Shown piece by piece: positions 44,893 through 54,847 of a stretch of 64,000 nt of DNA (position 1 is the first letter of the stretch; each line of letters begins with the position of its first letter). A model generated the notes under the pieces. That model did no database searches. It saw only the letters and a list, made by a program, of their open reading frames with translations, and was not told where the DNA came from. Source of the DNA: Piezodorus guildinii (taxonomy: Eukaryota; Arthropoda; Insecta; Hemiptera; Pentatomidae); contig CM041293.1 in the NCBI GenBank assembly GCA_023052935.1, positions 172,475,600-172,539,599 of the forward strand. The letters run 5' to 3'. The position numbers were made by a program, and so were the translations under genes.

Positions 44893-45626
44893 TTGGGTTG
44901 TGTCACATGAAATGTCCATATTAAAGGTTAAGGATTTTTATTAAAAATGCGATATGAAAACAAGATAATTTTATTCAAAGTATTTACCTTCTTTTTCTAC
45001 ACATTTTTCCCAACGTGACACCAACTTTTTTATCCCCGAACTGAAAAACTCTGAGCTTTGAAGTAAAACAAAATCTGAAAACGCACTTTTTACTTGATCA
45101 TCATTTTCAAAAAGGTTTTCCTTTGACGAAGTTATCTAAATTCCTGAACAGGTGCGGAAGAACTTCGTAGCCCAGATCTTTCAATTTTTGCACGGTATGT
45201 TTTGAAACATTGGGTCATACTGCCGCTCAGTGAGATCATGAGGTAAACCATGTATCGAGCTTTTTCACTTTCCCAATACACTTTAAATCTCTGGAAACGG
45301 TAGATGCACGGCGAATGGTCCGTTCATTAACACCCCCTTCCCCAAACGCCTTGCGAATATTTCTAGCGGCCTCAGCTGTTGAATGGCCGAGTTTAAACTC
45401 GTACAAAAATATGACTCGAAAATCGCGTGTTTCCATGTTCATATTTGGAGGTATACTAAAAAGTGTTTAATTGATTGGGAAGCTAATTTTTATAATACAA
45501 AGGTAGAAGATTAGTAACTGTTTACTTTAAATATGTAAACATTCGGAAGAAAACAACAGACACCTGCAAAATCCTTTATGTATTTCAGAAACTATAAAAA
45601 CGGACATTTTATGTGAAACAACCCAA
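44893..45626 (-). mobile_element. mariner element B, internally deleted
   Basis: TIRs TTGGGTTGTGTCACATGAAATGTCC and its inverted match end exactly at TA duplications (44891-44892 and 45627-45628). It is 734 bp long, against about 1.3 kb for a full mariner. On the minus strand at 45442-45300 the transposase N-terminus is recognisable (TRDFRVIFLYEFKLGHSTAEAARNIRKAFGEG), a helix-turn-helix similar to SETMAR/mariner proteins. The catalytic centre is deleted. It is the same family as element A, with a different internal deletion. Confidence 0.82.
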
Positions 45627-46030
45627 TAAATTAACACTATAAGATTGATTGAAACACTCCAGATTTTTTATAATGTCCAGAAATTGTTAGCAAAAGTAAA
45701 ATATATTGAAAAAAAAAAAGGTTTGGTCACACATTGAACAAATTGAAGAGATAAGAAATGAGTATAGATTTAGCAAAAACTACATTCCTTGTGAGTTTAT
45801 CGTTACGTTTTCAATCTTAAAACGAGCACTAAGTTAGACCTGGATATTTAAAGTATCCGATCGTGGAAAAGCGATAGAAGCAAAGACACAAAATACACAC
45901 CACAGACTAGAACTATAAACAGACGGACAGGATTCGAACCCACACAACTTGGGAGATGGCTATCAGGCACAGACCGTTAGTGGGAGGTTGTTGCCCGATA
46001 TCTAACATCGCTTCTCACACCAGCCACTGT

Positions 46031-46100
<70 letters not shown>

Positions 46101-46495
46101 AATATAAGTTAGGAAGAAACAGTAAAGCCAAATTTATCACTTTTTTTGTTTTGTTTACTATTTGGCAAAATATCTGAAAAATCGGAAAATAACTTTTTAT
46201 AAAAATAAATTTTATAGTCCCTCACTATGAGTAGATTATATGCTATTTTTTTTTTATTCTTTGCCAATCGGTATTCTATCTTTACCATAATTAATAACGA
46301 AATAAAACTTCTTCCCTTTCATACTTTAAATACTAACGAATAATCTAAATCATCCAAGTAATTTAAAGATTGTTACTGAAATGAACAAAAATGAAATTAA
46401 AATCTCAATAACTGTTATTAACATTAATAATAATAAAAAAAAAATAAACTGAAAGAATTAATATTACTTTCAAATTCTTAAAAATTAGGTTAATT
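45627..46495. other. Possible degraded SINE head and (TA)n at 46032-46099
   Basis: On the minus strand at about 45925-45945 there is GGGTTCGAATCCTG, a box-B-like string, but no well-placed box A. A pure TA tract follows. No gene. Confidence 0.4.
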
Positions 46496-46645
46496 TTGTT
46501 TTGTTAATCCATCTAACGTCACTTTGTGCGACTATGGCTAATCATAGATGCTACATTAAGAGTTAGGATAGGGATTTATGATGATTGTCCGACACCGCAA
46601 TTAGGACCACCTTTTTTTGATCTCTCTGAAGAACGGCATAACTAA
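46496..46645 (-). mobile_element. SINE body fragment
   Basis: Shares CTATGGCTAATC, GATGCTAC, GGATAGGGAT and AACGGC-TAACTAA with the main SINE family. The tRNA-like head is missing. Confidence 0.5.
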
Positions 46646-47159
46646 GAGAAATACACTTTATTAAACAAACAAGCGATGCTGCCCAACTTGATTGGGTTGC
46701 TATTTACAACCTACTTTTTTTTCCTTATTGATCAATTTTTAGTAATAATATAATATGAATCTTAACATACAATGAACAAAAAAAAAAAAAAAAAATAGAT
46801 TAAACAATTCTTTTTTCCTTTAACTTTTTCTTTTTTTAAACATTTTTTTAAAATTATTTAACTCCTTTTATTACTTTTTTTCTTTTTGGCTTTAATTTTC
46901 TCTCTTATTTCCCCTAACAATTTAAATATGTATATAAATGTATATGCGTATAAAAAAAATCAAGTATATTAATAAGATTCATCAATTATCATCAGCCATA
47001 CTACACTCCGCTTTAATATTGAATCTCTAGCATATATAATAAAAATAACAAAGTAAGATATAGTAATACTAACAATATAAAACATTAAAATATAAAATAT
47101 AAATAAAAAAATGCACACCCATGTCCTTCCAGCAACCCCATTCAACCGATTATTACTCC
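46646..47159. other. No gene recognised
   Basis: AT-rich spacer between two SINE pieces. It may have inserted into one SINE. Confidence 0.4.
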
Positions 47160-47252
47160 CAATAACATATCTTAGGGCCACCTGCCGATTTGAACCCGCG
47201 ACCTTTCGCATAGAACTGTTATGCTAGCCACTATGCTGTAGGTGACCCCATA
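47160..47252 (-). mobile_element. SINE head fragment
   Basis: The minus-strand head has a box-A-like GTGGCTAGCATAACAG and box B GGGTTCAAATCGG, as in 35036-35318. It could be the head belonging to the body at 46496-46645. Confidence 0.6.
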
Positions 47253-47880
47253 GATAAGAGTTTAAATCTGAATAAAAACCAACAATGAATTAAACAACGT
47301 CAGAGGAAAAAATATATGCAAGGAATTTCTTACTACCAGACTTCCATTCATTAAATCTGCGTCTTGCTTTCTGATATACATAAAACTGCAATAAAATCGA
47401 TAGTGAAATTGGCTTAAAAAAATGTCTTGTTCTTAAATAGAAAGTGGCCGAAAAATAAACAAATCGTTACATAGCCAAAATACAGGAGTAAACAGGAAAC
47501 AATACTAAATAAGGAGCTTAGACCGAGAGGTGGAAAGTATTGTGTAAGAGAGGACTTGGTCTTGAGTCCTGAGAACCTTGCAGGACCTCTTCTCGTTTCC
47601 TAGTTGGGACTGTCTCGGGCTGTCCTCAAAGGAAACTAACTCCCCGGGTGGAGGGGTTCCCTTTTCACTCCGCTAGGCTACGAAGCATTAGCAACTTACG
47701 GCATATCATAGGACTTGAAACTTTATTTAAAAAATAAAAAGAATCTTAAATTAATACGATATGTAAACGTAATATAAATGAACGAATACTTAAATTACGA
47801 GGAGGCAAGAATTAAAAAAAAAGACCATAATAAAGAGAATATTAAAAAATAAAAACATAAATATTGTGTATAAATATAAG
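47253..47880. other. No gene recognised
   Basis: A GC-richer block at 47520-47690 is unassigned. Confidence 0.4.
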
Positions 47881-48024
47881 GGGTACACACTACGTTTGCT
47901 ATAGCTTGCTATTTGTGTTATTTTGCTAAACCCGTCGAGTTTCTACAGTTATATCCTGTATAAAATTGATGGGTTTAGCACAATAGCGCAAATAGCATGC
48001 TATAGCAAACGTGGTGAGTACCCC
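47881..48024. mobile_element. Foldback MITE, copy 2
   Basis: Same family as 32004-32147 with a few substitutions (ACACACTACG for ACTCACTACG, CGTGGTGAG for CGTAGTGAG). The arms still pair over about 50 bases. Confidence 0.8.
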
Positions 48025-48153
48025 AATAATAATAATTTTTAAAAAATTACTCTGTTTCGATATAAAGAAAAATTAAATAATATTACATCTGAGACAGTCG
48101 TGAAAAACTGGATATATATATAATTGGATATATAATTGGATATAATAATAGGC

Positions 48154-48749
48154 TTACCGAACCCGAAGGTTCGATGCCGATATCACAGCCTTAATGAAAT
48201 CCTCCCATTGACGCTTCGGTCTACCTTTCGGACGCCTACCAGTCGGATCAGCAAATACCAACTTTCTCAGAATCCGTTCCTCAACGAGCCTAACGACTTT
48301 ACGCGCCCATTTGAGTCTCCGCGATGCTATCAACTCAATTATATTCACAGGTTAATTAATTCCGCGTTGTGCAACCTTCTTAACTCCCCAGTGGCCTCAT
48401 CTCTCTTCGGACCAAATATTTTACGCAGTACCTTATTTTCGAAAACCTTAAGCCGTTGTTCTTCCTTCAAAGTAAGCGGCCACGTTTCACATCCGTAAAG
48501 AACCGTCGGAAGAATAATAGTTTTATAAATTCTAACCATTAAGTTTTTAGACAGAAGCCGCGAGCTAAGTAACTTAGCAATTGAATTATAACACGCATTT
48601 CTCACCTTTAACCGGGACTTTATTTCTTCCTGGATTTCATTTTTTCTTGTTATCATTGAACCTAAATACTTGAATTTCTCTACGTGTTCAAAAGTAAGCC
48701 CTGAAATATTAATATCATAAAGATCGCCACCATTTCTGCTACTAATCAT
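48154..48749 (-). pseudogene. RTE-like reverse transcriptase C-terminal part, frameshifted
   Basis: Two overlapping minus-strand frames (48749-48345 and 48348-48154). The first reads KFKYLGSMIT, EIKSRLKVRNACY, RIYKTIILPTVLYGCETWPLT and FENKVLRKIFGP. This is the typical region after the catalytic core of RTE-type reverse transcriptases. The second reads RRLKWARKVVR then GRPKRQWEDFI and SASNLRVR-stop. They form one protein split by a single frameshift near 48347. The endonuclease and catalytic core are absent. The 3' end at about 48150 has a TATTATTAT tail, like 33895-34059. Confidence 0.82.
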
Positions 48750-49207
48750 ATATTTCGTCTTATCGGTATTTAATTCGAGACCTATTTGTTTACCGGTGAA
48801 AAACTGGATAACTCGAGTTATATCAAAAATGAGTTAACTCCACGTATCGCTCCCTCATACCGTCTCCCAATTTTAATTTATGGTACTGACTAGAAATTTT
48901 ACTATTATATTTATAACGGTTATGTTATTGTTGAATTTAGTTATTAATTAGTTGGGCTTCGCCCGCCAGTGGTGGAAAGGAAAGGGCTTGGAAGTTCACT
49001 GTACCCTGTAGTGAGGTCTGAGTGGTCTGGTCGCTTCCTAACAATTATTTGGTAAGATGTGTTTATTGTGCCTTGCTTCAAATAGTTGTATTAAGAGAAG
49101 TATAGAAACTTTCAGTTTTAAAAAGGATCCCATATTTCTGATCCAAACGTCAATAAACAAAATTAAGAAGGAGTTATATTGAGGGTGTATAGTCGACTGT
49201 AGAAACT
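48750..49207. other. No gene recognised
   Basis: The first 50 bases may continue the RTE-like frame upstream (ELNTDKTKYM on the minus strand). The rest is unassigned. Confidence 0.45.
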
Positions 49208-49260
49208 ATTATAGGTGGAATAGTCAGGAATCAGTCATTTTTAAAAAGTTTTTAATTTTG

Positions 49261-49303
49261 CCAACGTTTCGGCTCAAGCTTGTGAGCCATCATCAGGGCA
49301 TTA
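49261..49303 (-). ncRNA. Hammerhead-ribozyme-like motif, left arm
   Basis: Mirror copy of 49360-49404, read on the minus strand. Confidence 0.5.
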
Positions 49304-49359
49304 CTGAGCCATGTCCAAGCATAAATTGGGTTCACACTTTATGCTTGGACATGGCTCAG

Positions 49360-49404
49360 TAATGCCCTGATGATGGCTCACAAGCTTGAGCCGAAACGTT
49401 GGCA
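49360..49404 (+). ncRNA. Hammerhead-ribozyme-like motif, right arm
   Basis: In order: TGCC (stem I, 49363-49366), core CTGATGA (49367-49373), one extra T, stem II GGCTC/GAGCC (49375-49379 and 49388-49392), GAA then self-complementary ACGT as a minimal stem III, T at the cleavage position, and GGCA pairing with TGCC. A palindromic minimal stem III fits the dimeric hammerheads reported in Penelope-like elements. The unpaired T between core and stem II is not canonical. Confidence 0.5.
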
Positions 49405-49455
49405 AAATTAAAAACTTTTTAAAAATGACTGATTCCTGACTATTCCACCTATAAT

Positions 49456-49891
49456 TAAGAAGGAGAAATAATTTTTTAAGACTTGAGACCCTGATAAATT
49501 TTGGTAAAAAAAATATAATATAAAAAGGCCGATAAATTTTATTGTTGTATATTATATAAATAAGGGTTGAGGTATTGGAATAGGTGCTCAACCTCTTGGT
49601 TATTAGCACCGAATAAATTTGTAGTAACAGATTTGTTTTACTCTTTTTTCTTCTTTTTAGTTATTTATTTTTCCTTCTATTTTTTTTTTATTATTTATTT
49701 ATTTATATTAGTTTATTTTTTGACACATTCTGAATTAGTAAACTTATTCCAATTTTTATTTATTTATTTTTTATTATTACTATTATTTTTTTTAATTTTA
49801 TTTGTTTTCTTATTGTTTCGGGAGCAGAGAACATTCTTTGACGAACCTAATCAGTGAACTAACTGTTACAACTACTGTGAACTAACTTCAG

Positions 49892-49943
<52 letters not shown>

Positions 49944-50257
49944 CAGGTTACACAAAGCACTTAAAAAATAATATCACAATATTATAACAGTAACCAAACA
50001 GTCGTTTATAGAAAATTAATTTCGCCACAAGAGCTCAAAGAGATAATTATTCGGTATCGGTATTGAACCTTAGGGTCAGAAGGTCAGGGATCTCAAGGCT
50101 GAAAATAAATAATATTGGAGTCGCCCTGGAATTCCAATGGTGACCAGGCATTTCCCAACTCAAAACTAATGGCTGACTTGAAGGTGTGTAATTATTGAGT
50201 GGTTTGTTTGATCGGTAGCTTTAGGAGTGTCCTAATATCTGGTGAGTATTGGCTTAT

Positions 50258-50260
<3 letters not shown>
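49456..50260. other. No gene recognised; (TA)n at 49893-49942
   Basis: T-rich, with low-complexity F/L/Y frames that are not genes. Confidence 0.5.

Positions 50261-50304
<44 letters not shown>
50261..50304. repeat. (TG)n microsatellite
   Basis: Pure TG tract. Confidence 0.95.
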
Positions 50305-50310
<6 letters not shown>

Positions 50311-50387
50311 TATGTATATACTAAAGTTATTTTACTTATGTTACATTCGAAGAAGCGATGTTCTGCCGGCTTTGATTAAAGAAATGA

Positions 50388-50633
50388 ACAGTACAGTTCG
50401 AGAATTCCCAGCGAAATTTAGCCTTAGCAAATCGATCAACGATGAACCACCCACTGCAAGGCGATAGGAAAGATAAAAAAAAACAACCTAAAGTTCTACA
50501 CATACTAAAAGACTGCACTCTGCCACATCCACCCTACTCTCCTCTACAGATTTTTTTTTTTTAAGACACAATGAACCAAGAGAATTAAATAACGTTTTTC
50601 GGGAACTTATCATTTCTAAATATAAGAATCTCT
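50388..50633. repeat. Flank segment F before the Penelope array
   Basis: It recurs at 59482-59730 with many one-base length differences and is again followed directly by a Penelope unit. No coding function recognised. Confidence 0.85.
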
Positions 50634-50741
50634 TTAATTTTTATTATAATTAAGATTAGTTTGAATGAATAATTGTATTATTAGGTTCCTTTAATTAAAA
50701 TGATCCTTTTCATTCAACTTATTTTATTTTCTTATTTTTTT

Positions 50742-50779
50742 GTCCCTACGTTTCGGCTCTTTGCCATTCTCAAGGGATC
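50742..50779 (-). ncRNA. Hammerhead-like motif, Penelope unit 1
   Basis: The minus strand reads TCCC (stem I), TTGAGAA, T, GGC-AAAGA-GCC (stem II), GAA-ACGT-A, GGGA (stem I). Against the canonical CTGANGA core, C3 is U and G8 is A, which keeps positions 3 and 8 able to pair. Equivalent motifs: 54176-54213, 57609-57646, 59403-59440 (plus strand), 59838-59876, 63258-63295. Confidence 0.45.
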
Positions 50780-51145
50780 TACAAAAAACATTTATTTTAA
50801 AATTAAAAGATACACAACATTATTTTTTTAAAATTGTTATAAATCAATTTACATACCTCTTTATACTCCTTTATACACTCTATACAATATATAGATATAT
50901 ATTTTGTCATAATTGAGTAAAATAAAAATTAAAACTATTATAGGCTGACCAGCCCTGTCCTGGTTGTTATCATCTACTGGATTAAAGAAATCTATTCCCT
51001 CACTCTTAACTATTGATATCCAAACTAATATACACACATATATTGTTTTATTATCTCCTCCTCAGTCAAGTCTACATTTATTTTCACAGCCAAAAATTTT
51101 TTCTTTTAAAATTCTTTAATAAATTATTATCATACATAAACATAT

Positions 51146-51148
<3 letters not shown>

Positions 51149-51227
<79 letters not shown>

Positions 51228-51235
51228 ACCCACAT

Positions 51236-51281
<46 letters not shown>
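51149..51281. repeat. (CA)n(TA)n tract, Penelope unit 1
   Basis: A composite tract with CATACACACCCACATACACA between the two parts. It is present in every unit at different lengths. Confidence 0.95.
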
Positions 51282-51284
<3 letters not shown>

Positions 51285-51413
51285 AACACATAAACAAATA
51301 TATTAATATCCAATTAAAAACAAGATAATTTACCTAACCATAAAATTCCAAATATTATTCTATTATATTGTTATTTAAACTTTATTCCAGAAATTCCATT
51401 TATTTAAATTATA

Positions 51414-54045
51414 CTACTTATTAATTTTGCTCAAAATCTCAGCATAATGGTCATTCAAATTCTTCGTGTCTGTTTTGTAATTTATACTGTAGTTAATGTT
51501 TTCTGATATATATATTGCCTCTAAAATTTTTCTTCTAAAATCATTACTTTCTTTATGTATTACTATAGTATTTTCAAAGTCAAATTGGTGTTTTTTATTT
51601 ATTACATGTTGTACTAAAGCAGTCTTATTACTATCTTTTTCTTTATTTTTAACATCATTTTGGTGTTGATACATCCTATCCTTCAAGAACTGTTTTGTTT
51701 CACCAATATATACTGCAGGACAATTTACACATGGTATTTTATATACCATTCCAGATTGGGAGTTTTTTTCTATTTTATCTTTTAGCTCACTATAATAATT
51801 TTTTATTTTGTTTCTTGGTTTGAAGGCAAAAGTATATTCTTCCATATCATATAATTTGAAGGATTTTTTTATTTCTTCAGAAAGTCCCTTTATATAATTG
51901 CAGCTTTGGAATTTTTGGGTTGTCTTTAATTTGTTTATTTTTTCACCATTGCTATTATTTTTATTTTTAGTTCTAATATTCAATTCCCATATGGTTTTTA
52001 CTATTTTTTTGGGGTAAAAATTTTCTGAAAAAATTTGAAAAACCTTTTCTTTGACCTTATTTAATCTTTCATTATCTGTAATTGTGATAACTTTTTTGCA
52101 AAAATTGTTTACTATATTGTACTTCATATGATACGGATGACATGAAAAATAGTTAAGAATTGTGTTACTACAAGTTTCTTTTTTGGCCCATTCTGTGCTG
52201 ATTCTTTCCTTTTTTCTAATCAACATCATATCTAGAAATCTTAATTTGCCTTCTTTTTCTATTTCCATAGTAAACTTCAATCTTTCATGGTAATTATTAA
52301 GAGCTTTTAGGAAATCCCCTACTACATTCTTTTTTATTATGCAAAATATGTCATCAACATATTTTACTAATAACTTTACTTTTATACCTGAATTTTTTAA
52401 AGCATTATTAATTAATTCATTCAATACCATACCTGACAAATATACTGATAAAACCCCACCCATTGGTAAACCAAATAATTGCCTATATATTTCACCTTTA
52501 TATTTGAAAATTCCATTTTCGCAGCAAAGTTTTATCCCTTCCAGAAATATTTTTTTGTTTTTTATATCCGTATCCAATTTTATTTCTTCCCATTTATCTT
52601 CTATTATTTTATACATTAATTTTAATGGAATATTTGTAAACAAAGATATTACATCATAGCTGACCATAATTTCATCATTATCAATTTTTATATTATTAAT
52701 TTTGCTTTTTACCTCCATAGCGTTTGCTACATCATACTCTTTACTTTTGTAAGAATTTTTGAAACTATTTTTAAAATACTTTGATAAATTGTAAATTGGT
52801 CCATTTATTCCATTTACTATTGGTCTTAATGCTCTGTCCTCTTTATGAAGTTTTAACAATCCAAACATTCTGGGATGGTAACAATGTTTATTTATTAACT
52901 TTTTTGTTTGATTGTCTTCTATGAACTTATTCTTTTTTAATTTTTCTACATATTGCTTTATTTGTTTACCAATTTCGGGTAGTGGATCTGTTCTAATCCT
53001 TCTATATGTGTTTTCTTCATGGAGAATATGTTTCATTTTATTATCATAATCTTCATGTTTTATTATTGCCACTCTTTTAGTTTTATCAGATTTTATTATT
53101 AATAGATCAGAATTTTTCTTTTTAAATTTTATCAATGCTTCTAAATCCTCTTTCCACTTTTTAAATACTTTATTTTCTTTATTACTTTTGTTTTTTAGGT
53201 TATCTATATAATTACCTATTTTTCTGATTATATTATTCCTTAAACTATTTTTATGATTATCACATGTATCCATATTTCTGAGAATTGTTTCTAAATCAGT
53301 TATTAAAATAATAATGTCCTTCCTAATGTCTTTGGGAAATATATTCACATTCTCACCTAAACTCAAAATATTAATGATATTATTTGGAATTTTTACATTA
53401 GTTAGATTTTCTACTAAATTCATTTTATACAAATTTTCGTATCTGTTAACAATTTCAAACTCAGTAGATTTCAAACAGAATCTAAACTTTGGATCAATAT
53501 TATTACTAGAGACAAAGGTTTTGTTTAATTCTCTATTACTATTTTCTCTATTATATGGCTTATTAATCTTTACTTTTATATTTCTTTTTAATTTATTCAT
53601 TAGTTTAATTTTATATTCATCCATTAGTTTTTTCCTATTATCATTGATAAATTTTTCTATATTGTCTTTGTAATGAGGATATTGAGTTTTAAATTTTTTC
53701 CACATTTTTATTAATATTTTTTATAATGTCATTTTTTAACCAAAAACTTTGTCTAATGTCCAAATTAAGAAATTCCTTAATTACTTTATCAAACATATTT
53801 ACTTTATTTTGGCTTCTAATAAAATTACTATTGAATCTATTCTCAAGAGCTATTATTGGATTAATAATATGTGGAGGGAATATTTCTTTACTTTTACATT
53901 CTTTTAAATAAAATATTTTACCTTCAGCTTTTACCATTTTTATACATAAAGAAATTATTTCAGTACTAATATCTATTTTAACATCTTTAAACAATGTTGA
54001 AAAACTATCTTTTAATTCCTTAAATGCTATATTAAATACTGCCAT
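51414..54045 (-). pseudogene. Penelope polyprotein (RT + GIY-YIG), frameshifted, unit 1
   Basis: Same protein as unit 2. An extra T in the run AAATTTTTTCC at 53693-53698 splits it into 118 codons (54045-53689) and a 763-codon frame (53705-51414). In the long frame the PLE N-terminal region, reverse transcriptase with YVDD and C-terminal GIY-YIG endonuclease are all open, so only the homopolymer change separates it from a complete ORF of 876 codons. Confidence 0.9.
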
Positions 54046-54175
54046 CTTGGATCTCAGTTCAGTTTAATTAATTTTTATTATAATTAAGATTAGTTTGAAT
54101 GAATAATTGTATTATTAGGTTCCTTTAATTAAAATGATCCTTTTCATTCAACTTATTTTATTTTCTTATTTTTTT

Positions 54176-54213
54176 GTCCCTACGTTTCGGCTCTTTGCCA
54201 TTCTCAAGGGATC
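54176..54213 (-). ncRNA. Hammerhead-like motif, Penelope unit 2
   Basis: Identical to the unit 1 motif. Confidence 0.45.
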
Positions 54214-54579
54214 TACAAAAAACATTTATTTTAAAATTAAAAGATACACAACATTATTTTTTTAAAATTGTTATAAATCAATTTACATACCTCTTTATAC
54301 TCCTTTATACACTCTATACAATATATAGATATATATTTTGTCATAATTGAGTAAAATAAAAATTAAAACTATTATAGGCTGACCAGCCCTGTCCTGGTTG
54401 TTATCATCTACTGGATTAAAGAAATCTATTCCCTCACTCTTAACTATTGATATCCAAACTAATATACACACATATATTGTTTTATTATCTCCTCCTCAGT
54501 CAAGTCTACATTTATTTTCACAGCCAAAAATTTTTTCTTTTAAAATTCTTTAATAAATTATTATCATACATAAACATAT

Positions 54580-54582
<3 letters not shown>

Positions 54583-54659
<77 letters not shown>

Positions 54660-54667
54660 ACCCACAT

Positions 54668-54714
<47 letters not shown>
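54583..54714. repeat. (CA)n(TA)n tract, Penelope unit 2
   Basis: Same composite tract as in unit 1, with different repeat numbers. Confidence 0.95.
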
Positions 54715-54718
<4 letters not shown>

Positions 54719-54847
54719 AACACATAAACAAATATATTAATATCCAATTAAAAACAAGATAATTTACCTAACCATAAAATTCCAAATATTATTCTATTAT
54801 ATTGTTATTTAAACTTTATTCCAGAAATTCCATTTATTTAAATTATA

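Larger units (their letters stand above)
49208..49455. repeat. Perfect palindrome, 118-bp arms, 12-bp spacer
   Basis: Arms 49208-49325 and 49338-49455 are exact reverse complements around TTGGGTTCACAC, and homology stops sharply outside. Each arm carries a hammerhead-like motif. A natural fold-back insertion or a palindromic library artefact are both possible. Confidence 0.97.
50634..54067 (-). mobile_element. Penelope-like element unit 1 (3434 bp)
   Basis: A tandem unit read on the minus strand. The ORF spans 54045-51414, then a repeat region of about 780 bp (51413-50634) with a (TA)n(CA)n tract and a hammerhead-like motif. The next unit starts at 54068 with the same sequence. Head-to-tail repeats of this kind are the pseudo-LTR arrangement of Penelope elements. 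The ORF carries an extra T (see its entry). Confidence 0.92.

Noticed and set aside
49567..49857. Hydrophobic 96-codon frame that could be a membrane protein
   Set aside because: It is F/L/Y-rich because the DNA is T-rich low-complexity sequence. There is no credible start context or homology.
51116..51313. Cysteine/valine repeat protein on the minus strand
   Set aside because: Translation of the (CA)n tract within the Penelope repeat region.
53314..53673. 119-codon plus-strand frame (also at 56748-57107)
   Set aside because: Opposite the Penelope ORF. Its hydrophobic pattern is the antisense of a Lys/Asn-rich protein.
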